Positions 24,343 through 33,904 of a DNA stretch of 49,238 nt are shown piece by piece. The translations under genes were made by a program, and so were the position numbers. The notes beneath the pieces are model-generated. The model saw nothing but the letters and a program-made list of their open reading frames with translations. It was not told the DNA's origin and searched no databases. Positions within the stretch are counted from its first letter, which is position 1. Every line of letters begins with the position of its first letter. The stretch comes from Burkholderiaceae bacterium (GTDB taxonomy: Bacteria; Pseudomonadota; Gammaproteobacteria; Burkholderiales; Burkholderiaceae_F), in NCBI GenBank assembly GCA_022843955.1, contig JALHMQ010000032.1, positions 1-49,238 on the forward strand, read 5' to 3'.

Positions 24343-24966
24343 CTAGCGCGTCTCGGCGGCGAGGGCGAACGGCAGCTGAGGCAGCTGCGCCACCAGGCGG
24401 GCGAGCGTGGTCGCGGGGTCCGCTGGCGTGAGCCAGTCGGCGTAGTCGGCGGCCGGCACCACCAGCGGCATGCGGTCGTGGACCGGCGCCAGTTGTTCAT
24501 TGGCGGCGCTGGTGATGATGGTGTAGGTCTCGGTGCCCGGTGCCTCGGGCGTGGCGGGGTCGCGCCACCACTCCCACAGGCCGGCCAGGGCGAACAGCGG
24601 TTCCTCGGGCCGGCCGATGCGCCACTTGGTCTTGTGGCCGACCGGCCCGGTCCATTCGTAGAACGCCGATACCGGCACCAGGCAGCGGCGCTGGCGGAAG
24701 GCGGCGCGAAACGCGGCGGTGGTGGCCACCGTCTCGGCACGCGCGTTGATGCAGCGGTTGCCGAACTTCAGCTCCTTGGCCCAGCTGGGCACCAGCCCCC
24801 AGCGCAGCAGCACGCATTCGCGCGCGCCGCCGCGGTCCAGCCGCACGATGGGCGCGTTCTGCGTGGGTCGCAGGTCGGGGTTGGGCGCGAACTCGGGCAC
24901 GGCGGGGACGCCGAACTTGGCGCGGATCGCGGCCGGGTTGTCGGACAGGTCGTAGCGGCCGCACAT
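24343..24966 (-). CDS. yedK: SRAP protein (YedK/HMCES family)
   Basis: 207 residues. It starts MCGRYDLS, giving Cys2 as the residue that, after Met removal, forms a thiazolidine bond with abasic sites in single-stranded DNA. NARAETV (74-80), LVPVSAFYEW with the active Glu, and the later PVHDRMPLVV with the active His complete the family set. The protein shields abasic sites and can reverse the crosslink. Length is typical. It is the first of a pair with the coiled-coil gene, which lies 8 bases upstream on the same strand. Confidence 0.95.
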   Translation of the reverse strand: MCGRYDLSDNPAAIRAKFGVPAVPEFAPNPDLRPTQNAPIVRLDRGGARECVLLRWGLVPSWAKELKFGNRCINARAETVATTAAFRAAFRQRRCLVPVSAFYEWTGPVGHKTKWRIGRPEEPLFALAGLWEWWRDPATPEAPGTETYTIITSAANEQLAPVHDRMPLVVPAADYADWLTPADPATTLARLVAQLPQLPFALAAETR

Positions 24967-24974
24967 GGTGAAGC

Positions 24975-25475
24975 TCAGCGCGGCGCGGTCTTCAGCTGCG
25001 TGAGGTCCGACTGCAGCCGCAGCTCGTCGCTGCGCAGGCGCTGCTGCTCCAGGCGCAGGCGATCGATCTGGCGCTGCAGGTCGCCCAGCTCGCGCTCGAT
25101 GCGATCGCGCGCGCTGCGCGTCTGCTCGATCTGCGCCTGCACGCGGGCAACGCGCTCGCGCTGCTGCAGCGGGTCAGGTGCATTGGGGGCGGTCTGCGCC
25201 AGCGCAGCCAGCGGCAGCAGCGCGAGGGTGGCGATCCAGCGGCTGATTGGTGCAGTCATGGGCGTACTCGACGGGGTGGTCATCGGTGTACTCGGCGGCG
25301 TGCTCATGGCGCACACCGTTGGCTTACACGATTGCGTCATCGAGCGCCTGCTCATTGGCGTGTTTGTTGGCGTCTTCAGCTTCGTACTCGGCGGCTGACT
25401 CGGCTGCGCACTCAGCGGCGTACCCATCGACGGAATCAGCGGCGCACTCATCGACGTACCCATCGGCGCATGCAT
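24975..25475 (-). CDS. Coiled-coil exported protein with uncertain, repetitive N-terminus
   Basis: 166 residues as drawn. Residues 103-163 are a charged coiled coil (RVARVQAQIEQTRSARDRIE and on). Residues 73-93, MTAPISRWIATLALLPLAALA, look exactly like a signal peptide cut before QTAP, which argues for a start at 25259. But the only good ribosome site, AAGGAG, lies before the ATG at 25475, and little is seen before 25259. The 72-residue extension between is Met/Thr/Pro/Ser-rich and repetitive (for example STPMTTPSSTPMTAP). Either the extension is translated or the repeat grew in the leader. Periplasmic, function unknown. Confidence 0.6.
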   Translation of the reverse strand: MHAPMGTSMSAPLIPSMGTPLSAQPSQPPSTKLKTPTNTPMSRRSMTQSCKPTVCAMSTPPSTPMTTPSSTPMTAPISRWIATLALLPLAALAQTAPNAPDPLQQRERVARVQAQIEQTRSARDRIERELGDLQRQIDRLRLEQQRLRSDELRLQSDLTQLKTAPR

Positions 25476-25530
25476 TGACGTCGTTCTCCTTGCGCCCGCC
25501 AGCGGCTGGCGGCATGGCGTGCCACGCGCG

Positions 25531-26457
25531 TCAGTCGCCCAGCCGATCCCACACCAGCCGCGCCAGCGCCACGTCTTCCAGGCCGATGCCCACCGACTTG
25601 AACACGATCACGTCCTGCGTGCGGCGCTGCCAGCCATGACAACCACCGACCAGCAGGCGGCCGAGCTCGACCACGCGGGTCGGATCGATGACATCTGCGC
25701 CGGCGCGTGCGAACTCGCCGGCATCGGCCAGCGCGGCGGGCAGCCACTCGACCACGATGCGCTCGGCGCGCGCCAGCAGCGCATCGTCAAGCTCGCGCGC
25801 CTGCGGCTTGGCCGCACCCACCGCCACCACCAGCGTGCCGGGTCGCACCAGGGTGCCATCGAACAGCGGCTCGCTGGACCGGGTGCAGGTGGCGATCACT
25901 TCGGCCTCGCGTGCCGCGGCAGCGGCGTCCACCGCCTGCGCGCTGACGCCGAACTCGGTGCCGATCCAGTCAGCAAACGCCGGGCCGCCGCTGCGCGCGG
26001 CCACCAGCACGCGCTCGAATGGGTGGGTCAGCAGGAACGCCTCGGCATGAGCGCGCGCCTGCACGCCGGCACCGAACAGCGCCAGCGTGCGCGCGTCGCG
26101 TGCGCCCAGATGGCGCAGCGCCACCGCGCTCACGGCAGCGGTGCGCAGGCGGGTGATCTGGTTGGCCTGCACCGTTGCCAGCGGCTCGCCCGTCAACGCC
26201 GAGAACAGCACGATCACGAAGTGCGACCGGTTGTCGACAGTGGAGTAGGCCTTGGCGCCGATCACGCCGGACGCCGGCAGGGCCGCACCCATCACCGCGA
26301 TCACTGCGCTGTGGCCGTTGTGCTCGGCGGTGGCGCGCACGCGCGGTGCGATCGCGCCGGCGCCGTTGCCGTACTGCTCGAACGCCGCCGTCATCGCGGC
26401 GATTGCCTCGCGCATGTTGATCAACTGCGCGACGTCCTGGTCGCTGATCAGTCTCAC
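25531..26457 (-). CDS. Ornithine cyclodeaminase/mu-crystallin family protein
   Basis: 308 residues from the GTG at 26457, chosen for GGAGG 5-6 bases upstream. IAPRVRATAEHNG, SGVIGAKAYSTVDNRSHFVI, LTGEPLATVQANQITRLRTAAVSAVA and the NAD-binding LALFGAGVQARAHAEAF are the family blocks, followed by EADVIATCT-type REAEVIATCTRSSEPLF and GTLVVAVGA. Members deaminate ornithine to proline or reduce imines such as ketimines with NAD(P)H. The exact substrate is open. The frame extends further upstream but without support. Confidence 0.92.
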   Translation of the reverse strand: MRLISDQDVAQLINMREAIAAMTAAFEQYGNGAGAIAPRVRATAEHNGHSAVIAVMGAALPASGVIGAKAYSTVDNRSHFVIVLFSALTGEPLATVQANQITRLRTAAVSAVALRHLGARDARTLALFGAGVQARAHAEAFLLTHPFERVLVAARSGGPAFADWIGTEFGVSAQAVDAAAAAREAEVIATCTRSSEPLFDGTLVRPGTLVVAVGAAKPQARELDDALLARAERIVVEWLPAALADAGEFARAGADVIDPTRVVELGRLLVGGCHGWQRRTQDVIVFKSVGIGLEDVALARLVWDRLGD

Positions 26458-26737
26458 GTGAACCTCCGCGGTTTCGTCTGCAGCCAGCTTACGGCAGCGC
26501 CGCGCAGGCGCGGGTCGGCGATCAAGGCACCGTCCCGCAACCGACCGGTCGGAGCACCGGCAGGCTGCCGCATCGCCTAGGGTTTCCGCCGCATACCGGC
26601 CGCCGGCGGCAAGAGACGCCCCGGCGTGCCCGTTCACGCCCGTGGTTGCCGGACGCGCGGCCTACCGCTTGCGCGCTGCGTCAACCCGACCAGTTTGGGT
26701 AATCTGCGCTTCCCGTCCGTTCTGTCCGGATCTGCCG

Positions 26738-29005
26738 ATGCACGCTCGCCTGCTCTTCTCCGCTGCACTGGTCGCGACCCTGACTGCCTGTGGCGGCGGG
26801 GGCGGATCGTCGACACCCGCGCCGGCACCCGCGCCCACACCGTCGCCGACGCCTGCACCGGTGACGGCACCGCTGGTGTCGCAGGGCCCCGCCAGCGTGG
26901 CGGTGGCGAGCGGGGTCAGTGCGACTTTCACCGTCACCGCGGTGGGCAGCGGTCCGTTCACCTACCAGTGGTTGCGCGACGGCAATCCGATAGCTGGCGC
27001 CGTTGGGGTCAGCCATGCCACGCCGCTGACTTCGCTGGCCGACGATGGCGCGCGCTTTTCCGTCCGCGTCACCGGCAGCGGCGGCTCGGTGACCAGCGCC
27101 GCCGCCACCCTCACCGTGTTTGCGCCGCCGGTGGCCGCAACCAGTTGTCCCGGTTCCGGCGCGTTCAGCGTGGTGGCCGACGCCGCCGTGACCGTGGGCA
27201 AGGCGGGCGGCCTGGCACTGGCCGGCTGCACCGGCGCGCTCAGCGCGGTGAGTTGGACGCAGACCGCCGGCCCGGCGCAGCCGCTGCTGGCGGGGCGCAC
27301 GCAGGCGGTGAGTTTCGAGCCCGACGCACCCGGCACCTACAGTTTCGACGTCAGCTTCCGCGACGCCGGCAACGTGTTGCGCAATGCACCGGTCAGCGTC
27401 ACCGTCAGCGGTGCCGCTGCCGCGACGCGCGTGCTGGCGCGCACCGACCAGGCGATCCGCGAAGGCGGCCGTGGCTCGGTGCGTGCCTGGCCCACCGTGG
27501 CCGCGGGCGACTCGCTGGCCTCGCTCACCTGGGCGCAGATCGAAGGGCCGGCGGTGACGCTCGACACCTCCGACCCGGCGCGCATCATCTTCACCGCGCC
27601 GGCGGTGACGCGCGACACCGTGCTGCGCTTTCGCGTGACCCTGCGCACCGCCGCCAACGTCACCGACAGCGACGACGTGCTGGTGGTGGTCGAGAACCTG
27701 CCCGATGCGCCGGCCGGCCAGCTGTTCGCCGACTTCAAGGCCTCGCGCGTGTATCCGTATCGCGCGTCCAGCCCGTACGCGGCCGATCTCGTGCGCTGCG
27801 TGTACTCGCCGGCGCTGTTCTACGTGAGCATCAGCAACAACAACCTGTGCACGCTGGGGACGCTGCCGTTGCTGGCGCAGACCGTGTCGGTGGGCGGCAC
27901 ACCGACCATTGCGCAGATCATGGATCGGGTGCTGGTCTCGCACGACTGGATGGGCGCGCGCTTCCAGCAGTTCCTTGAGACGCGTGACCCGGCCGGCGAC
28001 TTCCGCCAGCTGCTGGGCAGCGTCAACGCGATCGTGCTCGGCGCGCACGTGCGGCCGTCGTTCTACTGGTCGGCCACCGGTGCCATCTACCTCGATGCCG
28101 ACAACCTGTGGCTGACGCCGGCCGAGCGCGATGGGGTGAGCGAGGTGCCGGACTTTCGCAGTGGCCTGGACCGCGATTTGAATTACACCGGGCTGTGGCG
28201 CTACGTGGTGGCCAACCAGCCGGCATTGCTGTTCTTCAATCCGGCATCTCGCCTGACGCGAGATCTGGGCTACCTCGACTACGAGCTGGGCAGCCTGATG
28301 TATCACGAGCTGGCGCATGCCAACGACTTCTTCCCGCCGGCGATGCGCGCGGGCGCGGCGACCAACGTGCCGGTGTTCCAGGCGGCGCCGGCGCAGCTGC
28401 CGTCGGATCGTCTGGCGCAGGCGTCGCCGTTGTCGTCGCAGCCGATGTTCGGTCTGGCGCAGGTCAAGTTTTTTGGCGTGACGGCCAACGATGCGCAGAA
28501 GAGCTACACGCCGCGCCAGGTGGGCGACTTCTTCCGCTTGGATCGCGCCACCGATGAATACAACTACTCGATCCCGCCCGGCTCGTCCGGCCCCTCGCGC
28601 GAAGACATCGCGATGCTGTTCGAGGAGATGATGATGTCGCTGCGCTACGGCGCGCAACGCGATGTCGCGATGACCACCAAGCTGCGGCCGGGAATGACCG
28701 GCTCCGACCTGCTGGTCGCCTGGGGCCAGCGCGGCCGCGTTGCCGAAGCGAGCATCAAGCCACGCGTTGTGCAGGTGCTGGGCGAGATCGCGCCATGGGT
28801 GCCGTCGACCGCCGTCGACGCGCTGCCGGCGCCGGTGCTGATGCGTGAAGGCGCCAGCTGGACCGCCAACCTCAACCCGGCCACCGCCGGCGCGGTGCGC
28901 AGCCTGAGCGTGCGCCAGCGCGAGCTGGGCGATGATCCGCGCGCCATCGAGCGGCTGCTGCAGCTGCGCGCGCAGCGCCAGCAGGCGCCACGCGAGCTGC
29001 GCTAG
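26738..29005 (+). CDS. Lipoprotein with Ig-like domain and HExxH metalloprotease-like motif
   Basis: 755 residues from ATG 26738. Lipobox LTAC then Gly run and a Pro/Ala/Thr linker. Residues ~45-130 are an Ig-like (I-set type) domain (FTYQWLRDGNPI, ARFSVRVTGSGGSV). More beta domains follow to ~350 (PKD-like TWAQIEGPAVTL, FRVTLRTAANVTDSDDVLV). The C-terminal half holds LMYHELAHANDFF with H523-E524-x-x-H527, a zinc-protease signature, and acidic helices such as REDIAMLFEEMMMSL that may supply the third ligand. An anchored cell-surface metallopeptidase is inferred; no known peptidase family is matched with certainty. Confidence 0.8.
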   Translation: MHARLLFSAALVATLTACGGGGGSSTPAPAPAPTPSPTPAPVTAPLVSQGPASVAVASGVSATFTVTAVGSGPFTYQWLRDGNPIAGAVGVSHATPLTSLADDGARFSVRVTGSGGSVTSAAATLTVFAPPVAATSCPGSGAFSVVADAAVTVGKAGGLALAGCTGALSAVSWTQTAGPAQPLLAGRTQAVSFEPDAPGTYSFDVSFRDAGNVLRNAPVSVTVSGAAAATRVLARTDQAIREGGRGSVRAWPTVAAGDSLASLTWAQIEGPAVTLDTSDPARIIFTAPAVTRDTVLRFRVTLRTAANVTDSDDVLVVVENLPDAPAGQLFADFKASRVYPYRASSPYAADLVRCVYSPALFYVSISNNNLCTLGTLPLLAQTVSVGGTPTIAQIMDRVLVSHDWMGARFQQFLETRDPAGDFRQLLGSVNAIVLGAHVRPSFYWSATGAIYLDADNLWLTPAERDGVSEVPDFRSGLDRDLNYTGLWRYVVANQPALLFFNPASRLTRDLGYLDYELGSLMYHELAHANDFFPPAMRAGAATNVPVFQAAPAQLPSDRLAQASPLSSQPMFGLAQVKFFGVTANDAQKSYTPRQVGDFFRLDRATDEYNYSIPPGSSGPSREDIAMLFEEMMMSLRYGAQRDVAMTTKLRPGMTGSDLLVAWGQRGRVAEASIKPRVVQVLGEIAPWVPSTAVDALPAPVLMREGASWTANLNPATAGAVRSLSVRQRELGDDPRAIERLLQLRAQRQQAPRELR

Positions 29006-29033
29006 CTAGCGCAGATCGCTCGTCTGCAACGAG

Positions 29034-29705
29034 ATGGCTGAGTCGCCGGCCTTCAGCAGCCGCGACCCGGCGGCGACCGATTTCTGGGACGAGCGCTTCG
29101 CTGCCGGGTTCACACCCTGGGACGCCGGCGGCGTGCCGCCCGCGTTTACGCGCTGGATGGCCACGCTCGGACCGGGCGCCGGTCGACGCGTTCTGGTGCC
29201 GGGTTGCGGCTCGGCCTACGAGGTGGCGGCGCTCGACGCTGCCGGCTTTGCGGTCACCGCGATCGACTATGCCGCCGAAGCAGTGGCGCGGGGGCGCGCG
29301 GTGCTCGGGGCGGCACTGGCCGACCGCGTGCTGCGGCAGGCCGACTTCTTCGACTTCGCGCAGGACGCGTCGGGCGCCGACGCCCGGTTCGATGTGATCT
29401 ACGAGCGTGCCTTCATGGCCGCCCTGCCGCCTGCGCTGTGGCCGCAGTGGGCGGACCGTTGCGCCGCCCTGCTGGCCCCGGGTGGGCTGCTGACCGGGCT
29501 GTTCGTGATCGAGTCCGCAGTGCCGGCGCCGCGCCGCGGTCCGCCGTTTGTGACGACGCGCGCCGAGGCGGATGCGCTGCTCGACGCCGACTTTGCCCTG
29601 CAGCAGTCGCAGACGGTGCCGGCGACCGAGTCGCTGCCCGTGTTCGCTGGCCGCGAGCAGTGGCTGGCGTGGCAGCGACGCGCCGTTCAGTCGGCCGGCG
29701 GCTGA
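29034..29705 (+). CDS. TPMT-family SAM-dependent methyltransferase
   Basis: 223 residues. FWDERFAAGFTPWDAGGVPPA at 17-37 is the thiopurine S-methyltransferase-family opening, VLVPGCGSAYEVAALDAAGF (54-73) is the SAM-binding motif I, DFFDF and VIYERAFMAALPP the later motifs. Bacterial members methylate thiols, halides or selenium/tellurium compounds, or other small molecules. The gene starts 28 bases after the HExxH lipoprotein and may be co-transcribed. Substrate not predictable. Confidence 0.9.
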   Translation: MAESPAFSSRDPAATDFWDERFAAGFTPWDAGGVPPAFTRWMATLGPGAGRRVLVPGCGSAYEVAALDAAGFAVTAIDYAAEAVARGRAVLGAALADRVLRQADFFDFAQDASGADARFDVIYERAFMAALPPALWPQWADRCAALLAPGGLLTGLFVIESAVPAPRRGPPFVTTRAEADALLDADFALQQSQTVPATESLPVFAGREQWLAWQRRAVQSAGG

Positions 29706-29882
29706 ACACCCGCGGATAACGGCTGACCCTGTTTCAGCGCGGGCAGGCGGCGCGGCATGCACGCAACAGTGGCGCGCGGGCACGCCGGCGTCAGGGTCGT
29801 CAGCGCTTGGCACGCGCCATGCGTACGTTATCTTCCGCTCCTCGCGAAGTGCCCCCTCGACCTCCTGTCCGGTGATGCGGCC

Positions 29883-31421
29883 ATGACTCCCCTGATCTCC
29901 TTCGTCGTCCTCTATCTGCTGGTGTCGATCGGCATCGGCCTGTACGCCGCCACGCGCGTCAAGAGCAGCGCCGACTACGCGGTGGCCGGCCGCTCGCTGC
30001 CGCTGATCATGATCATCACCACCACGTTCGCCACGTGGTTCGGCTCGGAGACGGTGCTTGGCGTGCCCGCCAAGTTCATCGAGGGCGGCCTCGAGCAGAC
30101 GGTGTCCGACCCGTTCGGTGCCGGCATGGCGCTGATCCTGGTCGGCGCGTTCTTCGCGGCGCGGCTGTACAAGATGAACCTGATCACCATCGGCCAGTTC
30201 TATCGGCAGCGCTACAGCCGCGGCGTGGAGCTGTTCTCGGCGGCGGTGATCATGATCAGCTACCTGGGCTGGGTGGCAGCGCAGGTCACCGCGCTCGGGC
30301 TGGTGTTCTCGCTGCTTTCGGGTGGTGCGATCACAACGGTGCAGGGGATGGTCATCGGCACCGTGGTGGTGCTCACCTACACCGTGTTCGGCGGCATGTG
30401 GTCGGTGGCGCTGACCGACTTCTTCCAGATGATCATCATCATCGCCGGCCTGACGCTGATCGCCTGGTTCGCGGCCGATCTCGCCGGCGGTGCTGGCAAG
30501 GTGATCGAGTACGCGGCCACCCAGGACATGTTCAGCTTCTGGCCGGAGATGACGCTGCACGGCTGGCTGTTCTGGATCGCCGCCGCGATCACGCTGATGC
30601 TGGGCTCGATCCCGCAACAGGACGTGTTTCAGCGCGTGATGTCGGCCCAGGACAGCAAGACCGCGGTGCGCGGCCCGATCATCGGTGGCCTGTCCTACAT
30701 CGCGTTTGCCTTCGTGCCGATCTTCATTGGCGTGGCGGCGTTCCTGGTGATCCCCGACGTCGCCAACACGCTGCTGAAGGAAGACTCGCAGAAGATCCTG
30801 CCCACCCTGGTGCTGGAGAAGATGCCGATCTGGCTGCAGGTGCTGTTCTTCGGCGCGCTGCTGTCGGCCATCATGTCCACCGCCAGTGCCACGCTGCTGG
30901 CGCCCTCGACCACCTTCGTCGAGAACATCCTGAAGAACTTCCGTTCGCTCACCGACAAGAGCGAGCTGAAGGCGATGCGGGTCACCCTGTTCGTGCTCGC
31001 GGTCTGCGTGCTGATCTACGCGATCATCATGGAAGGCACGCCGATCTACGAACTGGTGGCACTGGCCTACGAGTTCCCGGTGGTGGGCGCGTTCTGGCCG
31101 CTGGTGTGCGGCATGTTCTGGCGCCGCAGCACCACGCAGGGAGCGATCCTCTCGATCGTGCTGGGCATGGGCACCTGGCTGGCGCTGACGCTGCCGGGCT
31201 TCATCGCCGGGCTGGTCGGCGACAACGCCGGGCCGATGCTCACCGCGCTGGCTGCGCCGGGCGCCGCGTTCCCGCCGGTGCTGGGCGGCTTCATCATGGC
31301 CGGCATCGGCATGGTGATCGGCTCGCTGCTGCCAACCGAAGGCAATCGGATCTACCTGGCCGGCCGCCACCACGAAAAGATGCACGCCGCGCACGCGCAC
31401 GGCACGCAGGCGGCGCGCTGA
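29883..31421 (+). CDS. Sodium:solute symporter (SSS family)
   Basis: 512 residues from ATG 29883, about 13 membrane spans. FVVLYLLVSIGIGLYAATRV, DYAVAGRSLPL (38-48), TTFATWFGSETVLG and the signature stretch around GLTLIAWFAADLA, then GSIPQQDVFQRVMSA and LLSAIMSTASATLLAPST (sodium site with Ser/Thr), define the SSS fold. The His-rich tail (HHEKMHAAHAHG) could bind metal. It imports a small solute with Na+; the substrate (amino acid, carboxylate, sugar) is unknown. It ends 24 bases before the stop of the convergent DUF6279 gene. Confidence 0.93.
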   Translation: MTPLISFVVLYLLVSIGIGLYAATRVKSSADYAVAGRSLPLIMIITTTFATWFGSETVLGVPAKFIEGGLEQTVSDPFGAGMALILVGAFFAARLYKMNLITIGQFYRQRYSRGVELFSAAVIMISYLGWVAAQVTALGLVFSLLSGGAITTVQGMVIGTVVVLTYTVFGGMWSVALTDFFQMIIIIAGLTLIAWFAADLAGGAGKVIEYAATQDMFSFWPEMTLHGWLFWIAAAITLMLGSIPQQDVFQRVMSAQDSKTAVRGPIIGGLSYIAFAFVPIFIGVAAFLVIPDVANTLLKEDSQKILPTLVLEKMPIWLQVLFFGALLSAIMSTASATLLAPSTTFVENILKNFRSLTDKSELKAMRVTLFVLAVCVLIYAIIMEGTPIYELVALAYEFPVVGAFWPLVCGMFWRRSTTQGAILSIVLGMGTWLALTLPGFIAGLVGDNAGPMLTALAAPGAAFPPVLGGFIMAGIGMVIGSLLPTEGNRIYLAGRHHEKMHAAHAHGTQAAR

Positions 31422-31445
31422 CGCGCGGCTTGTGCACTTGCGGCC

Positions 31446-32312
31446 TTAGCCGCGGGCGCCTTCGCTGGCCAGCACGGTGAAGTCGCTCGCATAGCCGCGC
31501 AGCTTCTTGAGCATCCGGTCCTTCTGCGCCGGCGTGGCAATGTTCAGCAGCTGCGCGATCACCTCGGCGTTGGCGCGGCGCGAGACCTGCGTGCTGGCGC
31601 GCCGGGCGGCATCCGACGGCAGCGCCAGTTCGGCGAAGTAGCGTTCGAGCAGCGCCGCGCCGGCGGCGGCATCGAGCTGCTCGGCGCGGATGCGGTCGAG
31701 CGCCGCGGTGAGCTCGCGCTGGCGCCGCTCGCGTTCGTCGAGCCACTGCTGCTGACCGGCCGGGCGGCGCGCCGCAGCCTCGCGCAGCAGCTGTGCCTGG
31801 TCGGTCGTGAGCGGACCCAGCCACGTCTCGGCGCGCTCGATGCTGCGCTTGATGCGTTCCTCGCGTGCCTTGTCCGGCTCGCGTGCGCCACCGGCCTGCA
31901 CCGTCTGGCGCCGCAGCTTGGCGTTGTCGCGCGCCAACTTGTTGCCGAAGTGATCGAGCTGCTCGGGCGTCAGCGTGCGCGCCAGCTGCGCCAGTTCGGG
32001 CGCCGCCTGCCTGGCCACCACCATCATGCGGTCGTTGACCTGCGCCTGGATCGCCAGCACATCGTCGGCGGTGAGCGGCGAGTCCAGGCGTGCCTGCGCC
32101 GTGTCGATCAGTCGCGCGTAATCGGCGAGCTGGGTGCCGCGGTGCCAGGTGAGCAGCGCGCGCACGCGCTCCTTGGCCAGGCTCTCCTGCGCGTCATCCA
32201 GATTGAAGTAGCTGTCGAGCGAGTACAGCGCCAGCGTGTCGGCATTGTTGTAGCCCAGCCGCAGCGACGAACAGGCCGCCACCAGCAGCACCGCGGTGGC
32301 GGCGAGCGCCAT
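31446..32312 (-). CDS. DUF6279-like lipoprotein
   Basis: 288 residues from ATG 32312, the start that puts the lipobox LVAAC near the N-terminus. SSLRLGYNNADTLALYSLDSYF then a long alpha-helical body (LAKERVRALLTWHRGTQLAD, LARTLTPEQLDHFGNKLARDN, and ERAETWLGPLT) match the DUF6279 pattern of helical lipoproteins. The frame is open to 32495 with another ATG at 32444, which would give a ~57-residue prefix and is less likely. Divergent from glmU. Role unknown, probably inner face of the outer membrane. Confidence 0.85.
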   Translation of the reverse strand: MALAATAVLLVAACSSLRLGYNNADTLALYSLDSYFNLDDAQESLAKERVRALLTWHRGTQLADYARLIDTAQARLDSPLTADDVLAIQAQVNDRMMVVARQAAPELAQLARTLTPEQLDHFGNKLARDNAKLRRQTVQAGGAREPDKAREERIKRSIERAETWLGPLTTDQAQLLREAAARRPAGQQQWLDERERRQRELTAALDRIRAEQLDAAAGAALLERYFAELALPSDAARRASTQVSRRANAEVIAQLLNIATPAQKDRMLKKLRGYASDFTVLASEGARG

Positions 32313-32509
32313 GCGGCCGACGCGTGAGCGCAGCCGTTGACGCGGGTGCCCGGTGCTAGCATCTTTGCCGCCTTGCGCCGCAGCGGCCGCGGGTGCGCCG
32401 AGTCCGGGTGATCGATTGCAAGGTCGGGCGTTTGCCACTTTCATCTCCTGCTGCTCCAACAACGCCGGCAACGGCACTTCAAACTCCAACACCAAGCGAG
32501 ACCGCAGCG

Positions 32510-33886
32510 ATGAACATCGTGATTCTGGCGGCCGGCCAGGGCAAACGGATGCGCTCTGCGCTGCCCAAGGTGCTTCATTCGATTGCCGGTCGGCCCATGC
32601 TAGCCCACGTCCTGGACAGCGCGGAAGCGCTGGCCACCGACCTGAACGTTCCGGCGCATATCACGGTCGTGGTGGGCCATGGCGCCGAGGCGGTGCGCGC
32701 CTCGCTCGCCGGCCGCAGCGCCGTGCAGACTGCGCTGCAGGAGCCGCAGCTGGGCACCGGCCACGCGGTGATGCAGGCGGCCGCGCAACTGGTCGACAGC
32801 GAGCCGACCCTGGTGCTGTACGGCGACGTGCCGCTGATCACGCCGGCCACGCTGGCCAAGCTGCTTGAGGCTGCCGGCAAGGACGGCGTCGGGCTGCTCA
32901 CGGTGCAGATGCCCGATCCCGCGGGCTACGGCCGCATCGTGCGGGACTGGCATGGCAACGTGCTCAAGATCGTCGAGCAGAAAGACGCGCACGGCGACGA
33001 GCTGTCGATCACCGAGGTCAACACCGGCATCCTGGTGGCGCCGACGCCGCACTTGAAGCGCTGGCTCGGCAAGCTGTCCAACCGCAATGCCCAGGGTGAG
33101 TACTACCTGACCGATTGCATCGCGCAGGCGGTGCATGACAGCGTGCGGGTGGCCGGCGTGTTGTGCCCGGGCGTCGATGAGACCCTCGGCGTCAACAGCA
33201 AGGAGCAGCTGGCGCAGGCCGAGCGGGTGACGCAGCGGCGCATCGCGGCGCGCCTGATGGAGCAGGGCGCCACGCTGGCCGACCCGGCCCGCATCGACGT
33301 GCGCGGCGAACTGACGGTGGGGGCCGACGTGTTCATCGATATCGGCTGCGTGTTCGAGGGCCGCGTGGATCTGGCCGATGGCGTGCACGTGGGTCCGTAC
33401 AGCGTGCTGCGCAACATGACGGTGGGTGCGAACACCGAACTCGTGGCTTTTACGTTCTTCGAAAACTCCAGCATCGGCGCCAGTGCGCGTCTCGGCCCGT
33501 TCTCGCGCCTGCGGCCCGGCGCGGAACTGGGCGACGAGGTGCACATCGGCAACTTTGTCGAGGTCAAGGCGAGCCGCATGGGGCACGGCAGCAAGGCCAA
33601 TCACCTCGCCTACGTGGGCGACGCCAACGTCGGCGCCCACTGCAACATCGGCGCCGGCACCATCGTCGCCAACTACGACGGCGCCAACAAGCACAAGACC
33701 GAGCTGGGCGACAACGTGCACACCGGCAGCAACTCGGTGCTGGTGGCGCCGATCAAGGTGGGTGCCGGTGCCACCATCGGCGCCGGCTCCACCGTCTCCA
33801 ACGACGTGCCGGCCGGCAAGCTGACCGTGGCGCGCGCACGGCAGACGACGATCGAAGGCTGGACCCGACCAGTCAAGAAGAAGTGA
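32510..33886 (+). CDS. glmU: Bifunctional UDP-GlcNAc pyrophosphorylase / GlcN-1-P acetyltransferase
   Basis: 458 residues. [20 protein letters not shown] (4-23) is the nucleotidyltransferase loop; LYGDVPLI carries the metal Asp; the left-handed beta-helix of hexapeptide repeats begins near 250 and includes [19 protein letters not shown] and [20 protein letters not shown] with the catalytic His and the CoA-site residues. It acetylates GlcN-1-P and then joins UTP to give UDP-GlcNAc for peptidoglycan and LPS. glmS follows at 34965, with two small genes between, a common arrangement. The ATG 32510 matches the family start. Confidence 0.98.
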   Translation: MNIVILAAGQGKRMRSALPKVLHSIAGRPMLAHVLDSAEALATDLNVPAHITVVVGHGAEAVRASLAGRSAVQTALQEPQLGTGHAVMQAAAQLVDSEPTLVLYGDVPLITPATLAKLLEAAGKDGVGLLTVQMPDPAGYGRIVRDWHGNVLKIVEQKDAHGDELSITEVNTGILVAPTPHLKRWLGKLSNRNAQGEYYLTDCIAQAVHDSVRVAGVLCPGVDETLGVNSKEQLAQAERVTQRRIAARLMEQGATLADPARIDVRGELTVGADVFIDIGCVFEGRVDLADGVHVGPYSVLRNMTVGANTELVAFTFFENSSIGASARLGPFSRLRPGAELGDEVHIGNFVEVKASRMGHGSKANHLAYVGDANVGAHCNIGAGTIVANYDGANKHKTELGDNVHTGSNSVLVAPIKVGAGATIGAGSTVSNDVPAGKLTVARARQTTIEGWTRPVKKK

Positions 33887-33904
33887 ACGACAGGTAAGCG
33901 CGCA

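Noticed and set aside
28872-31400. An 842-codon minus-strand frame opposite the symporter and methyltransferase
   Set aside because: High-GC antisense artefact; the plus-strand genes have full family motifs.
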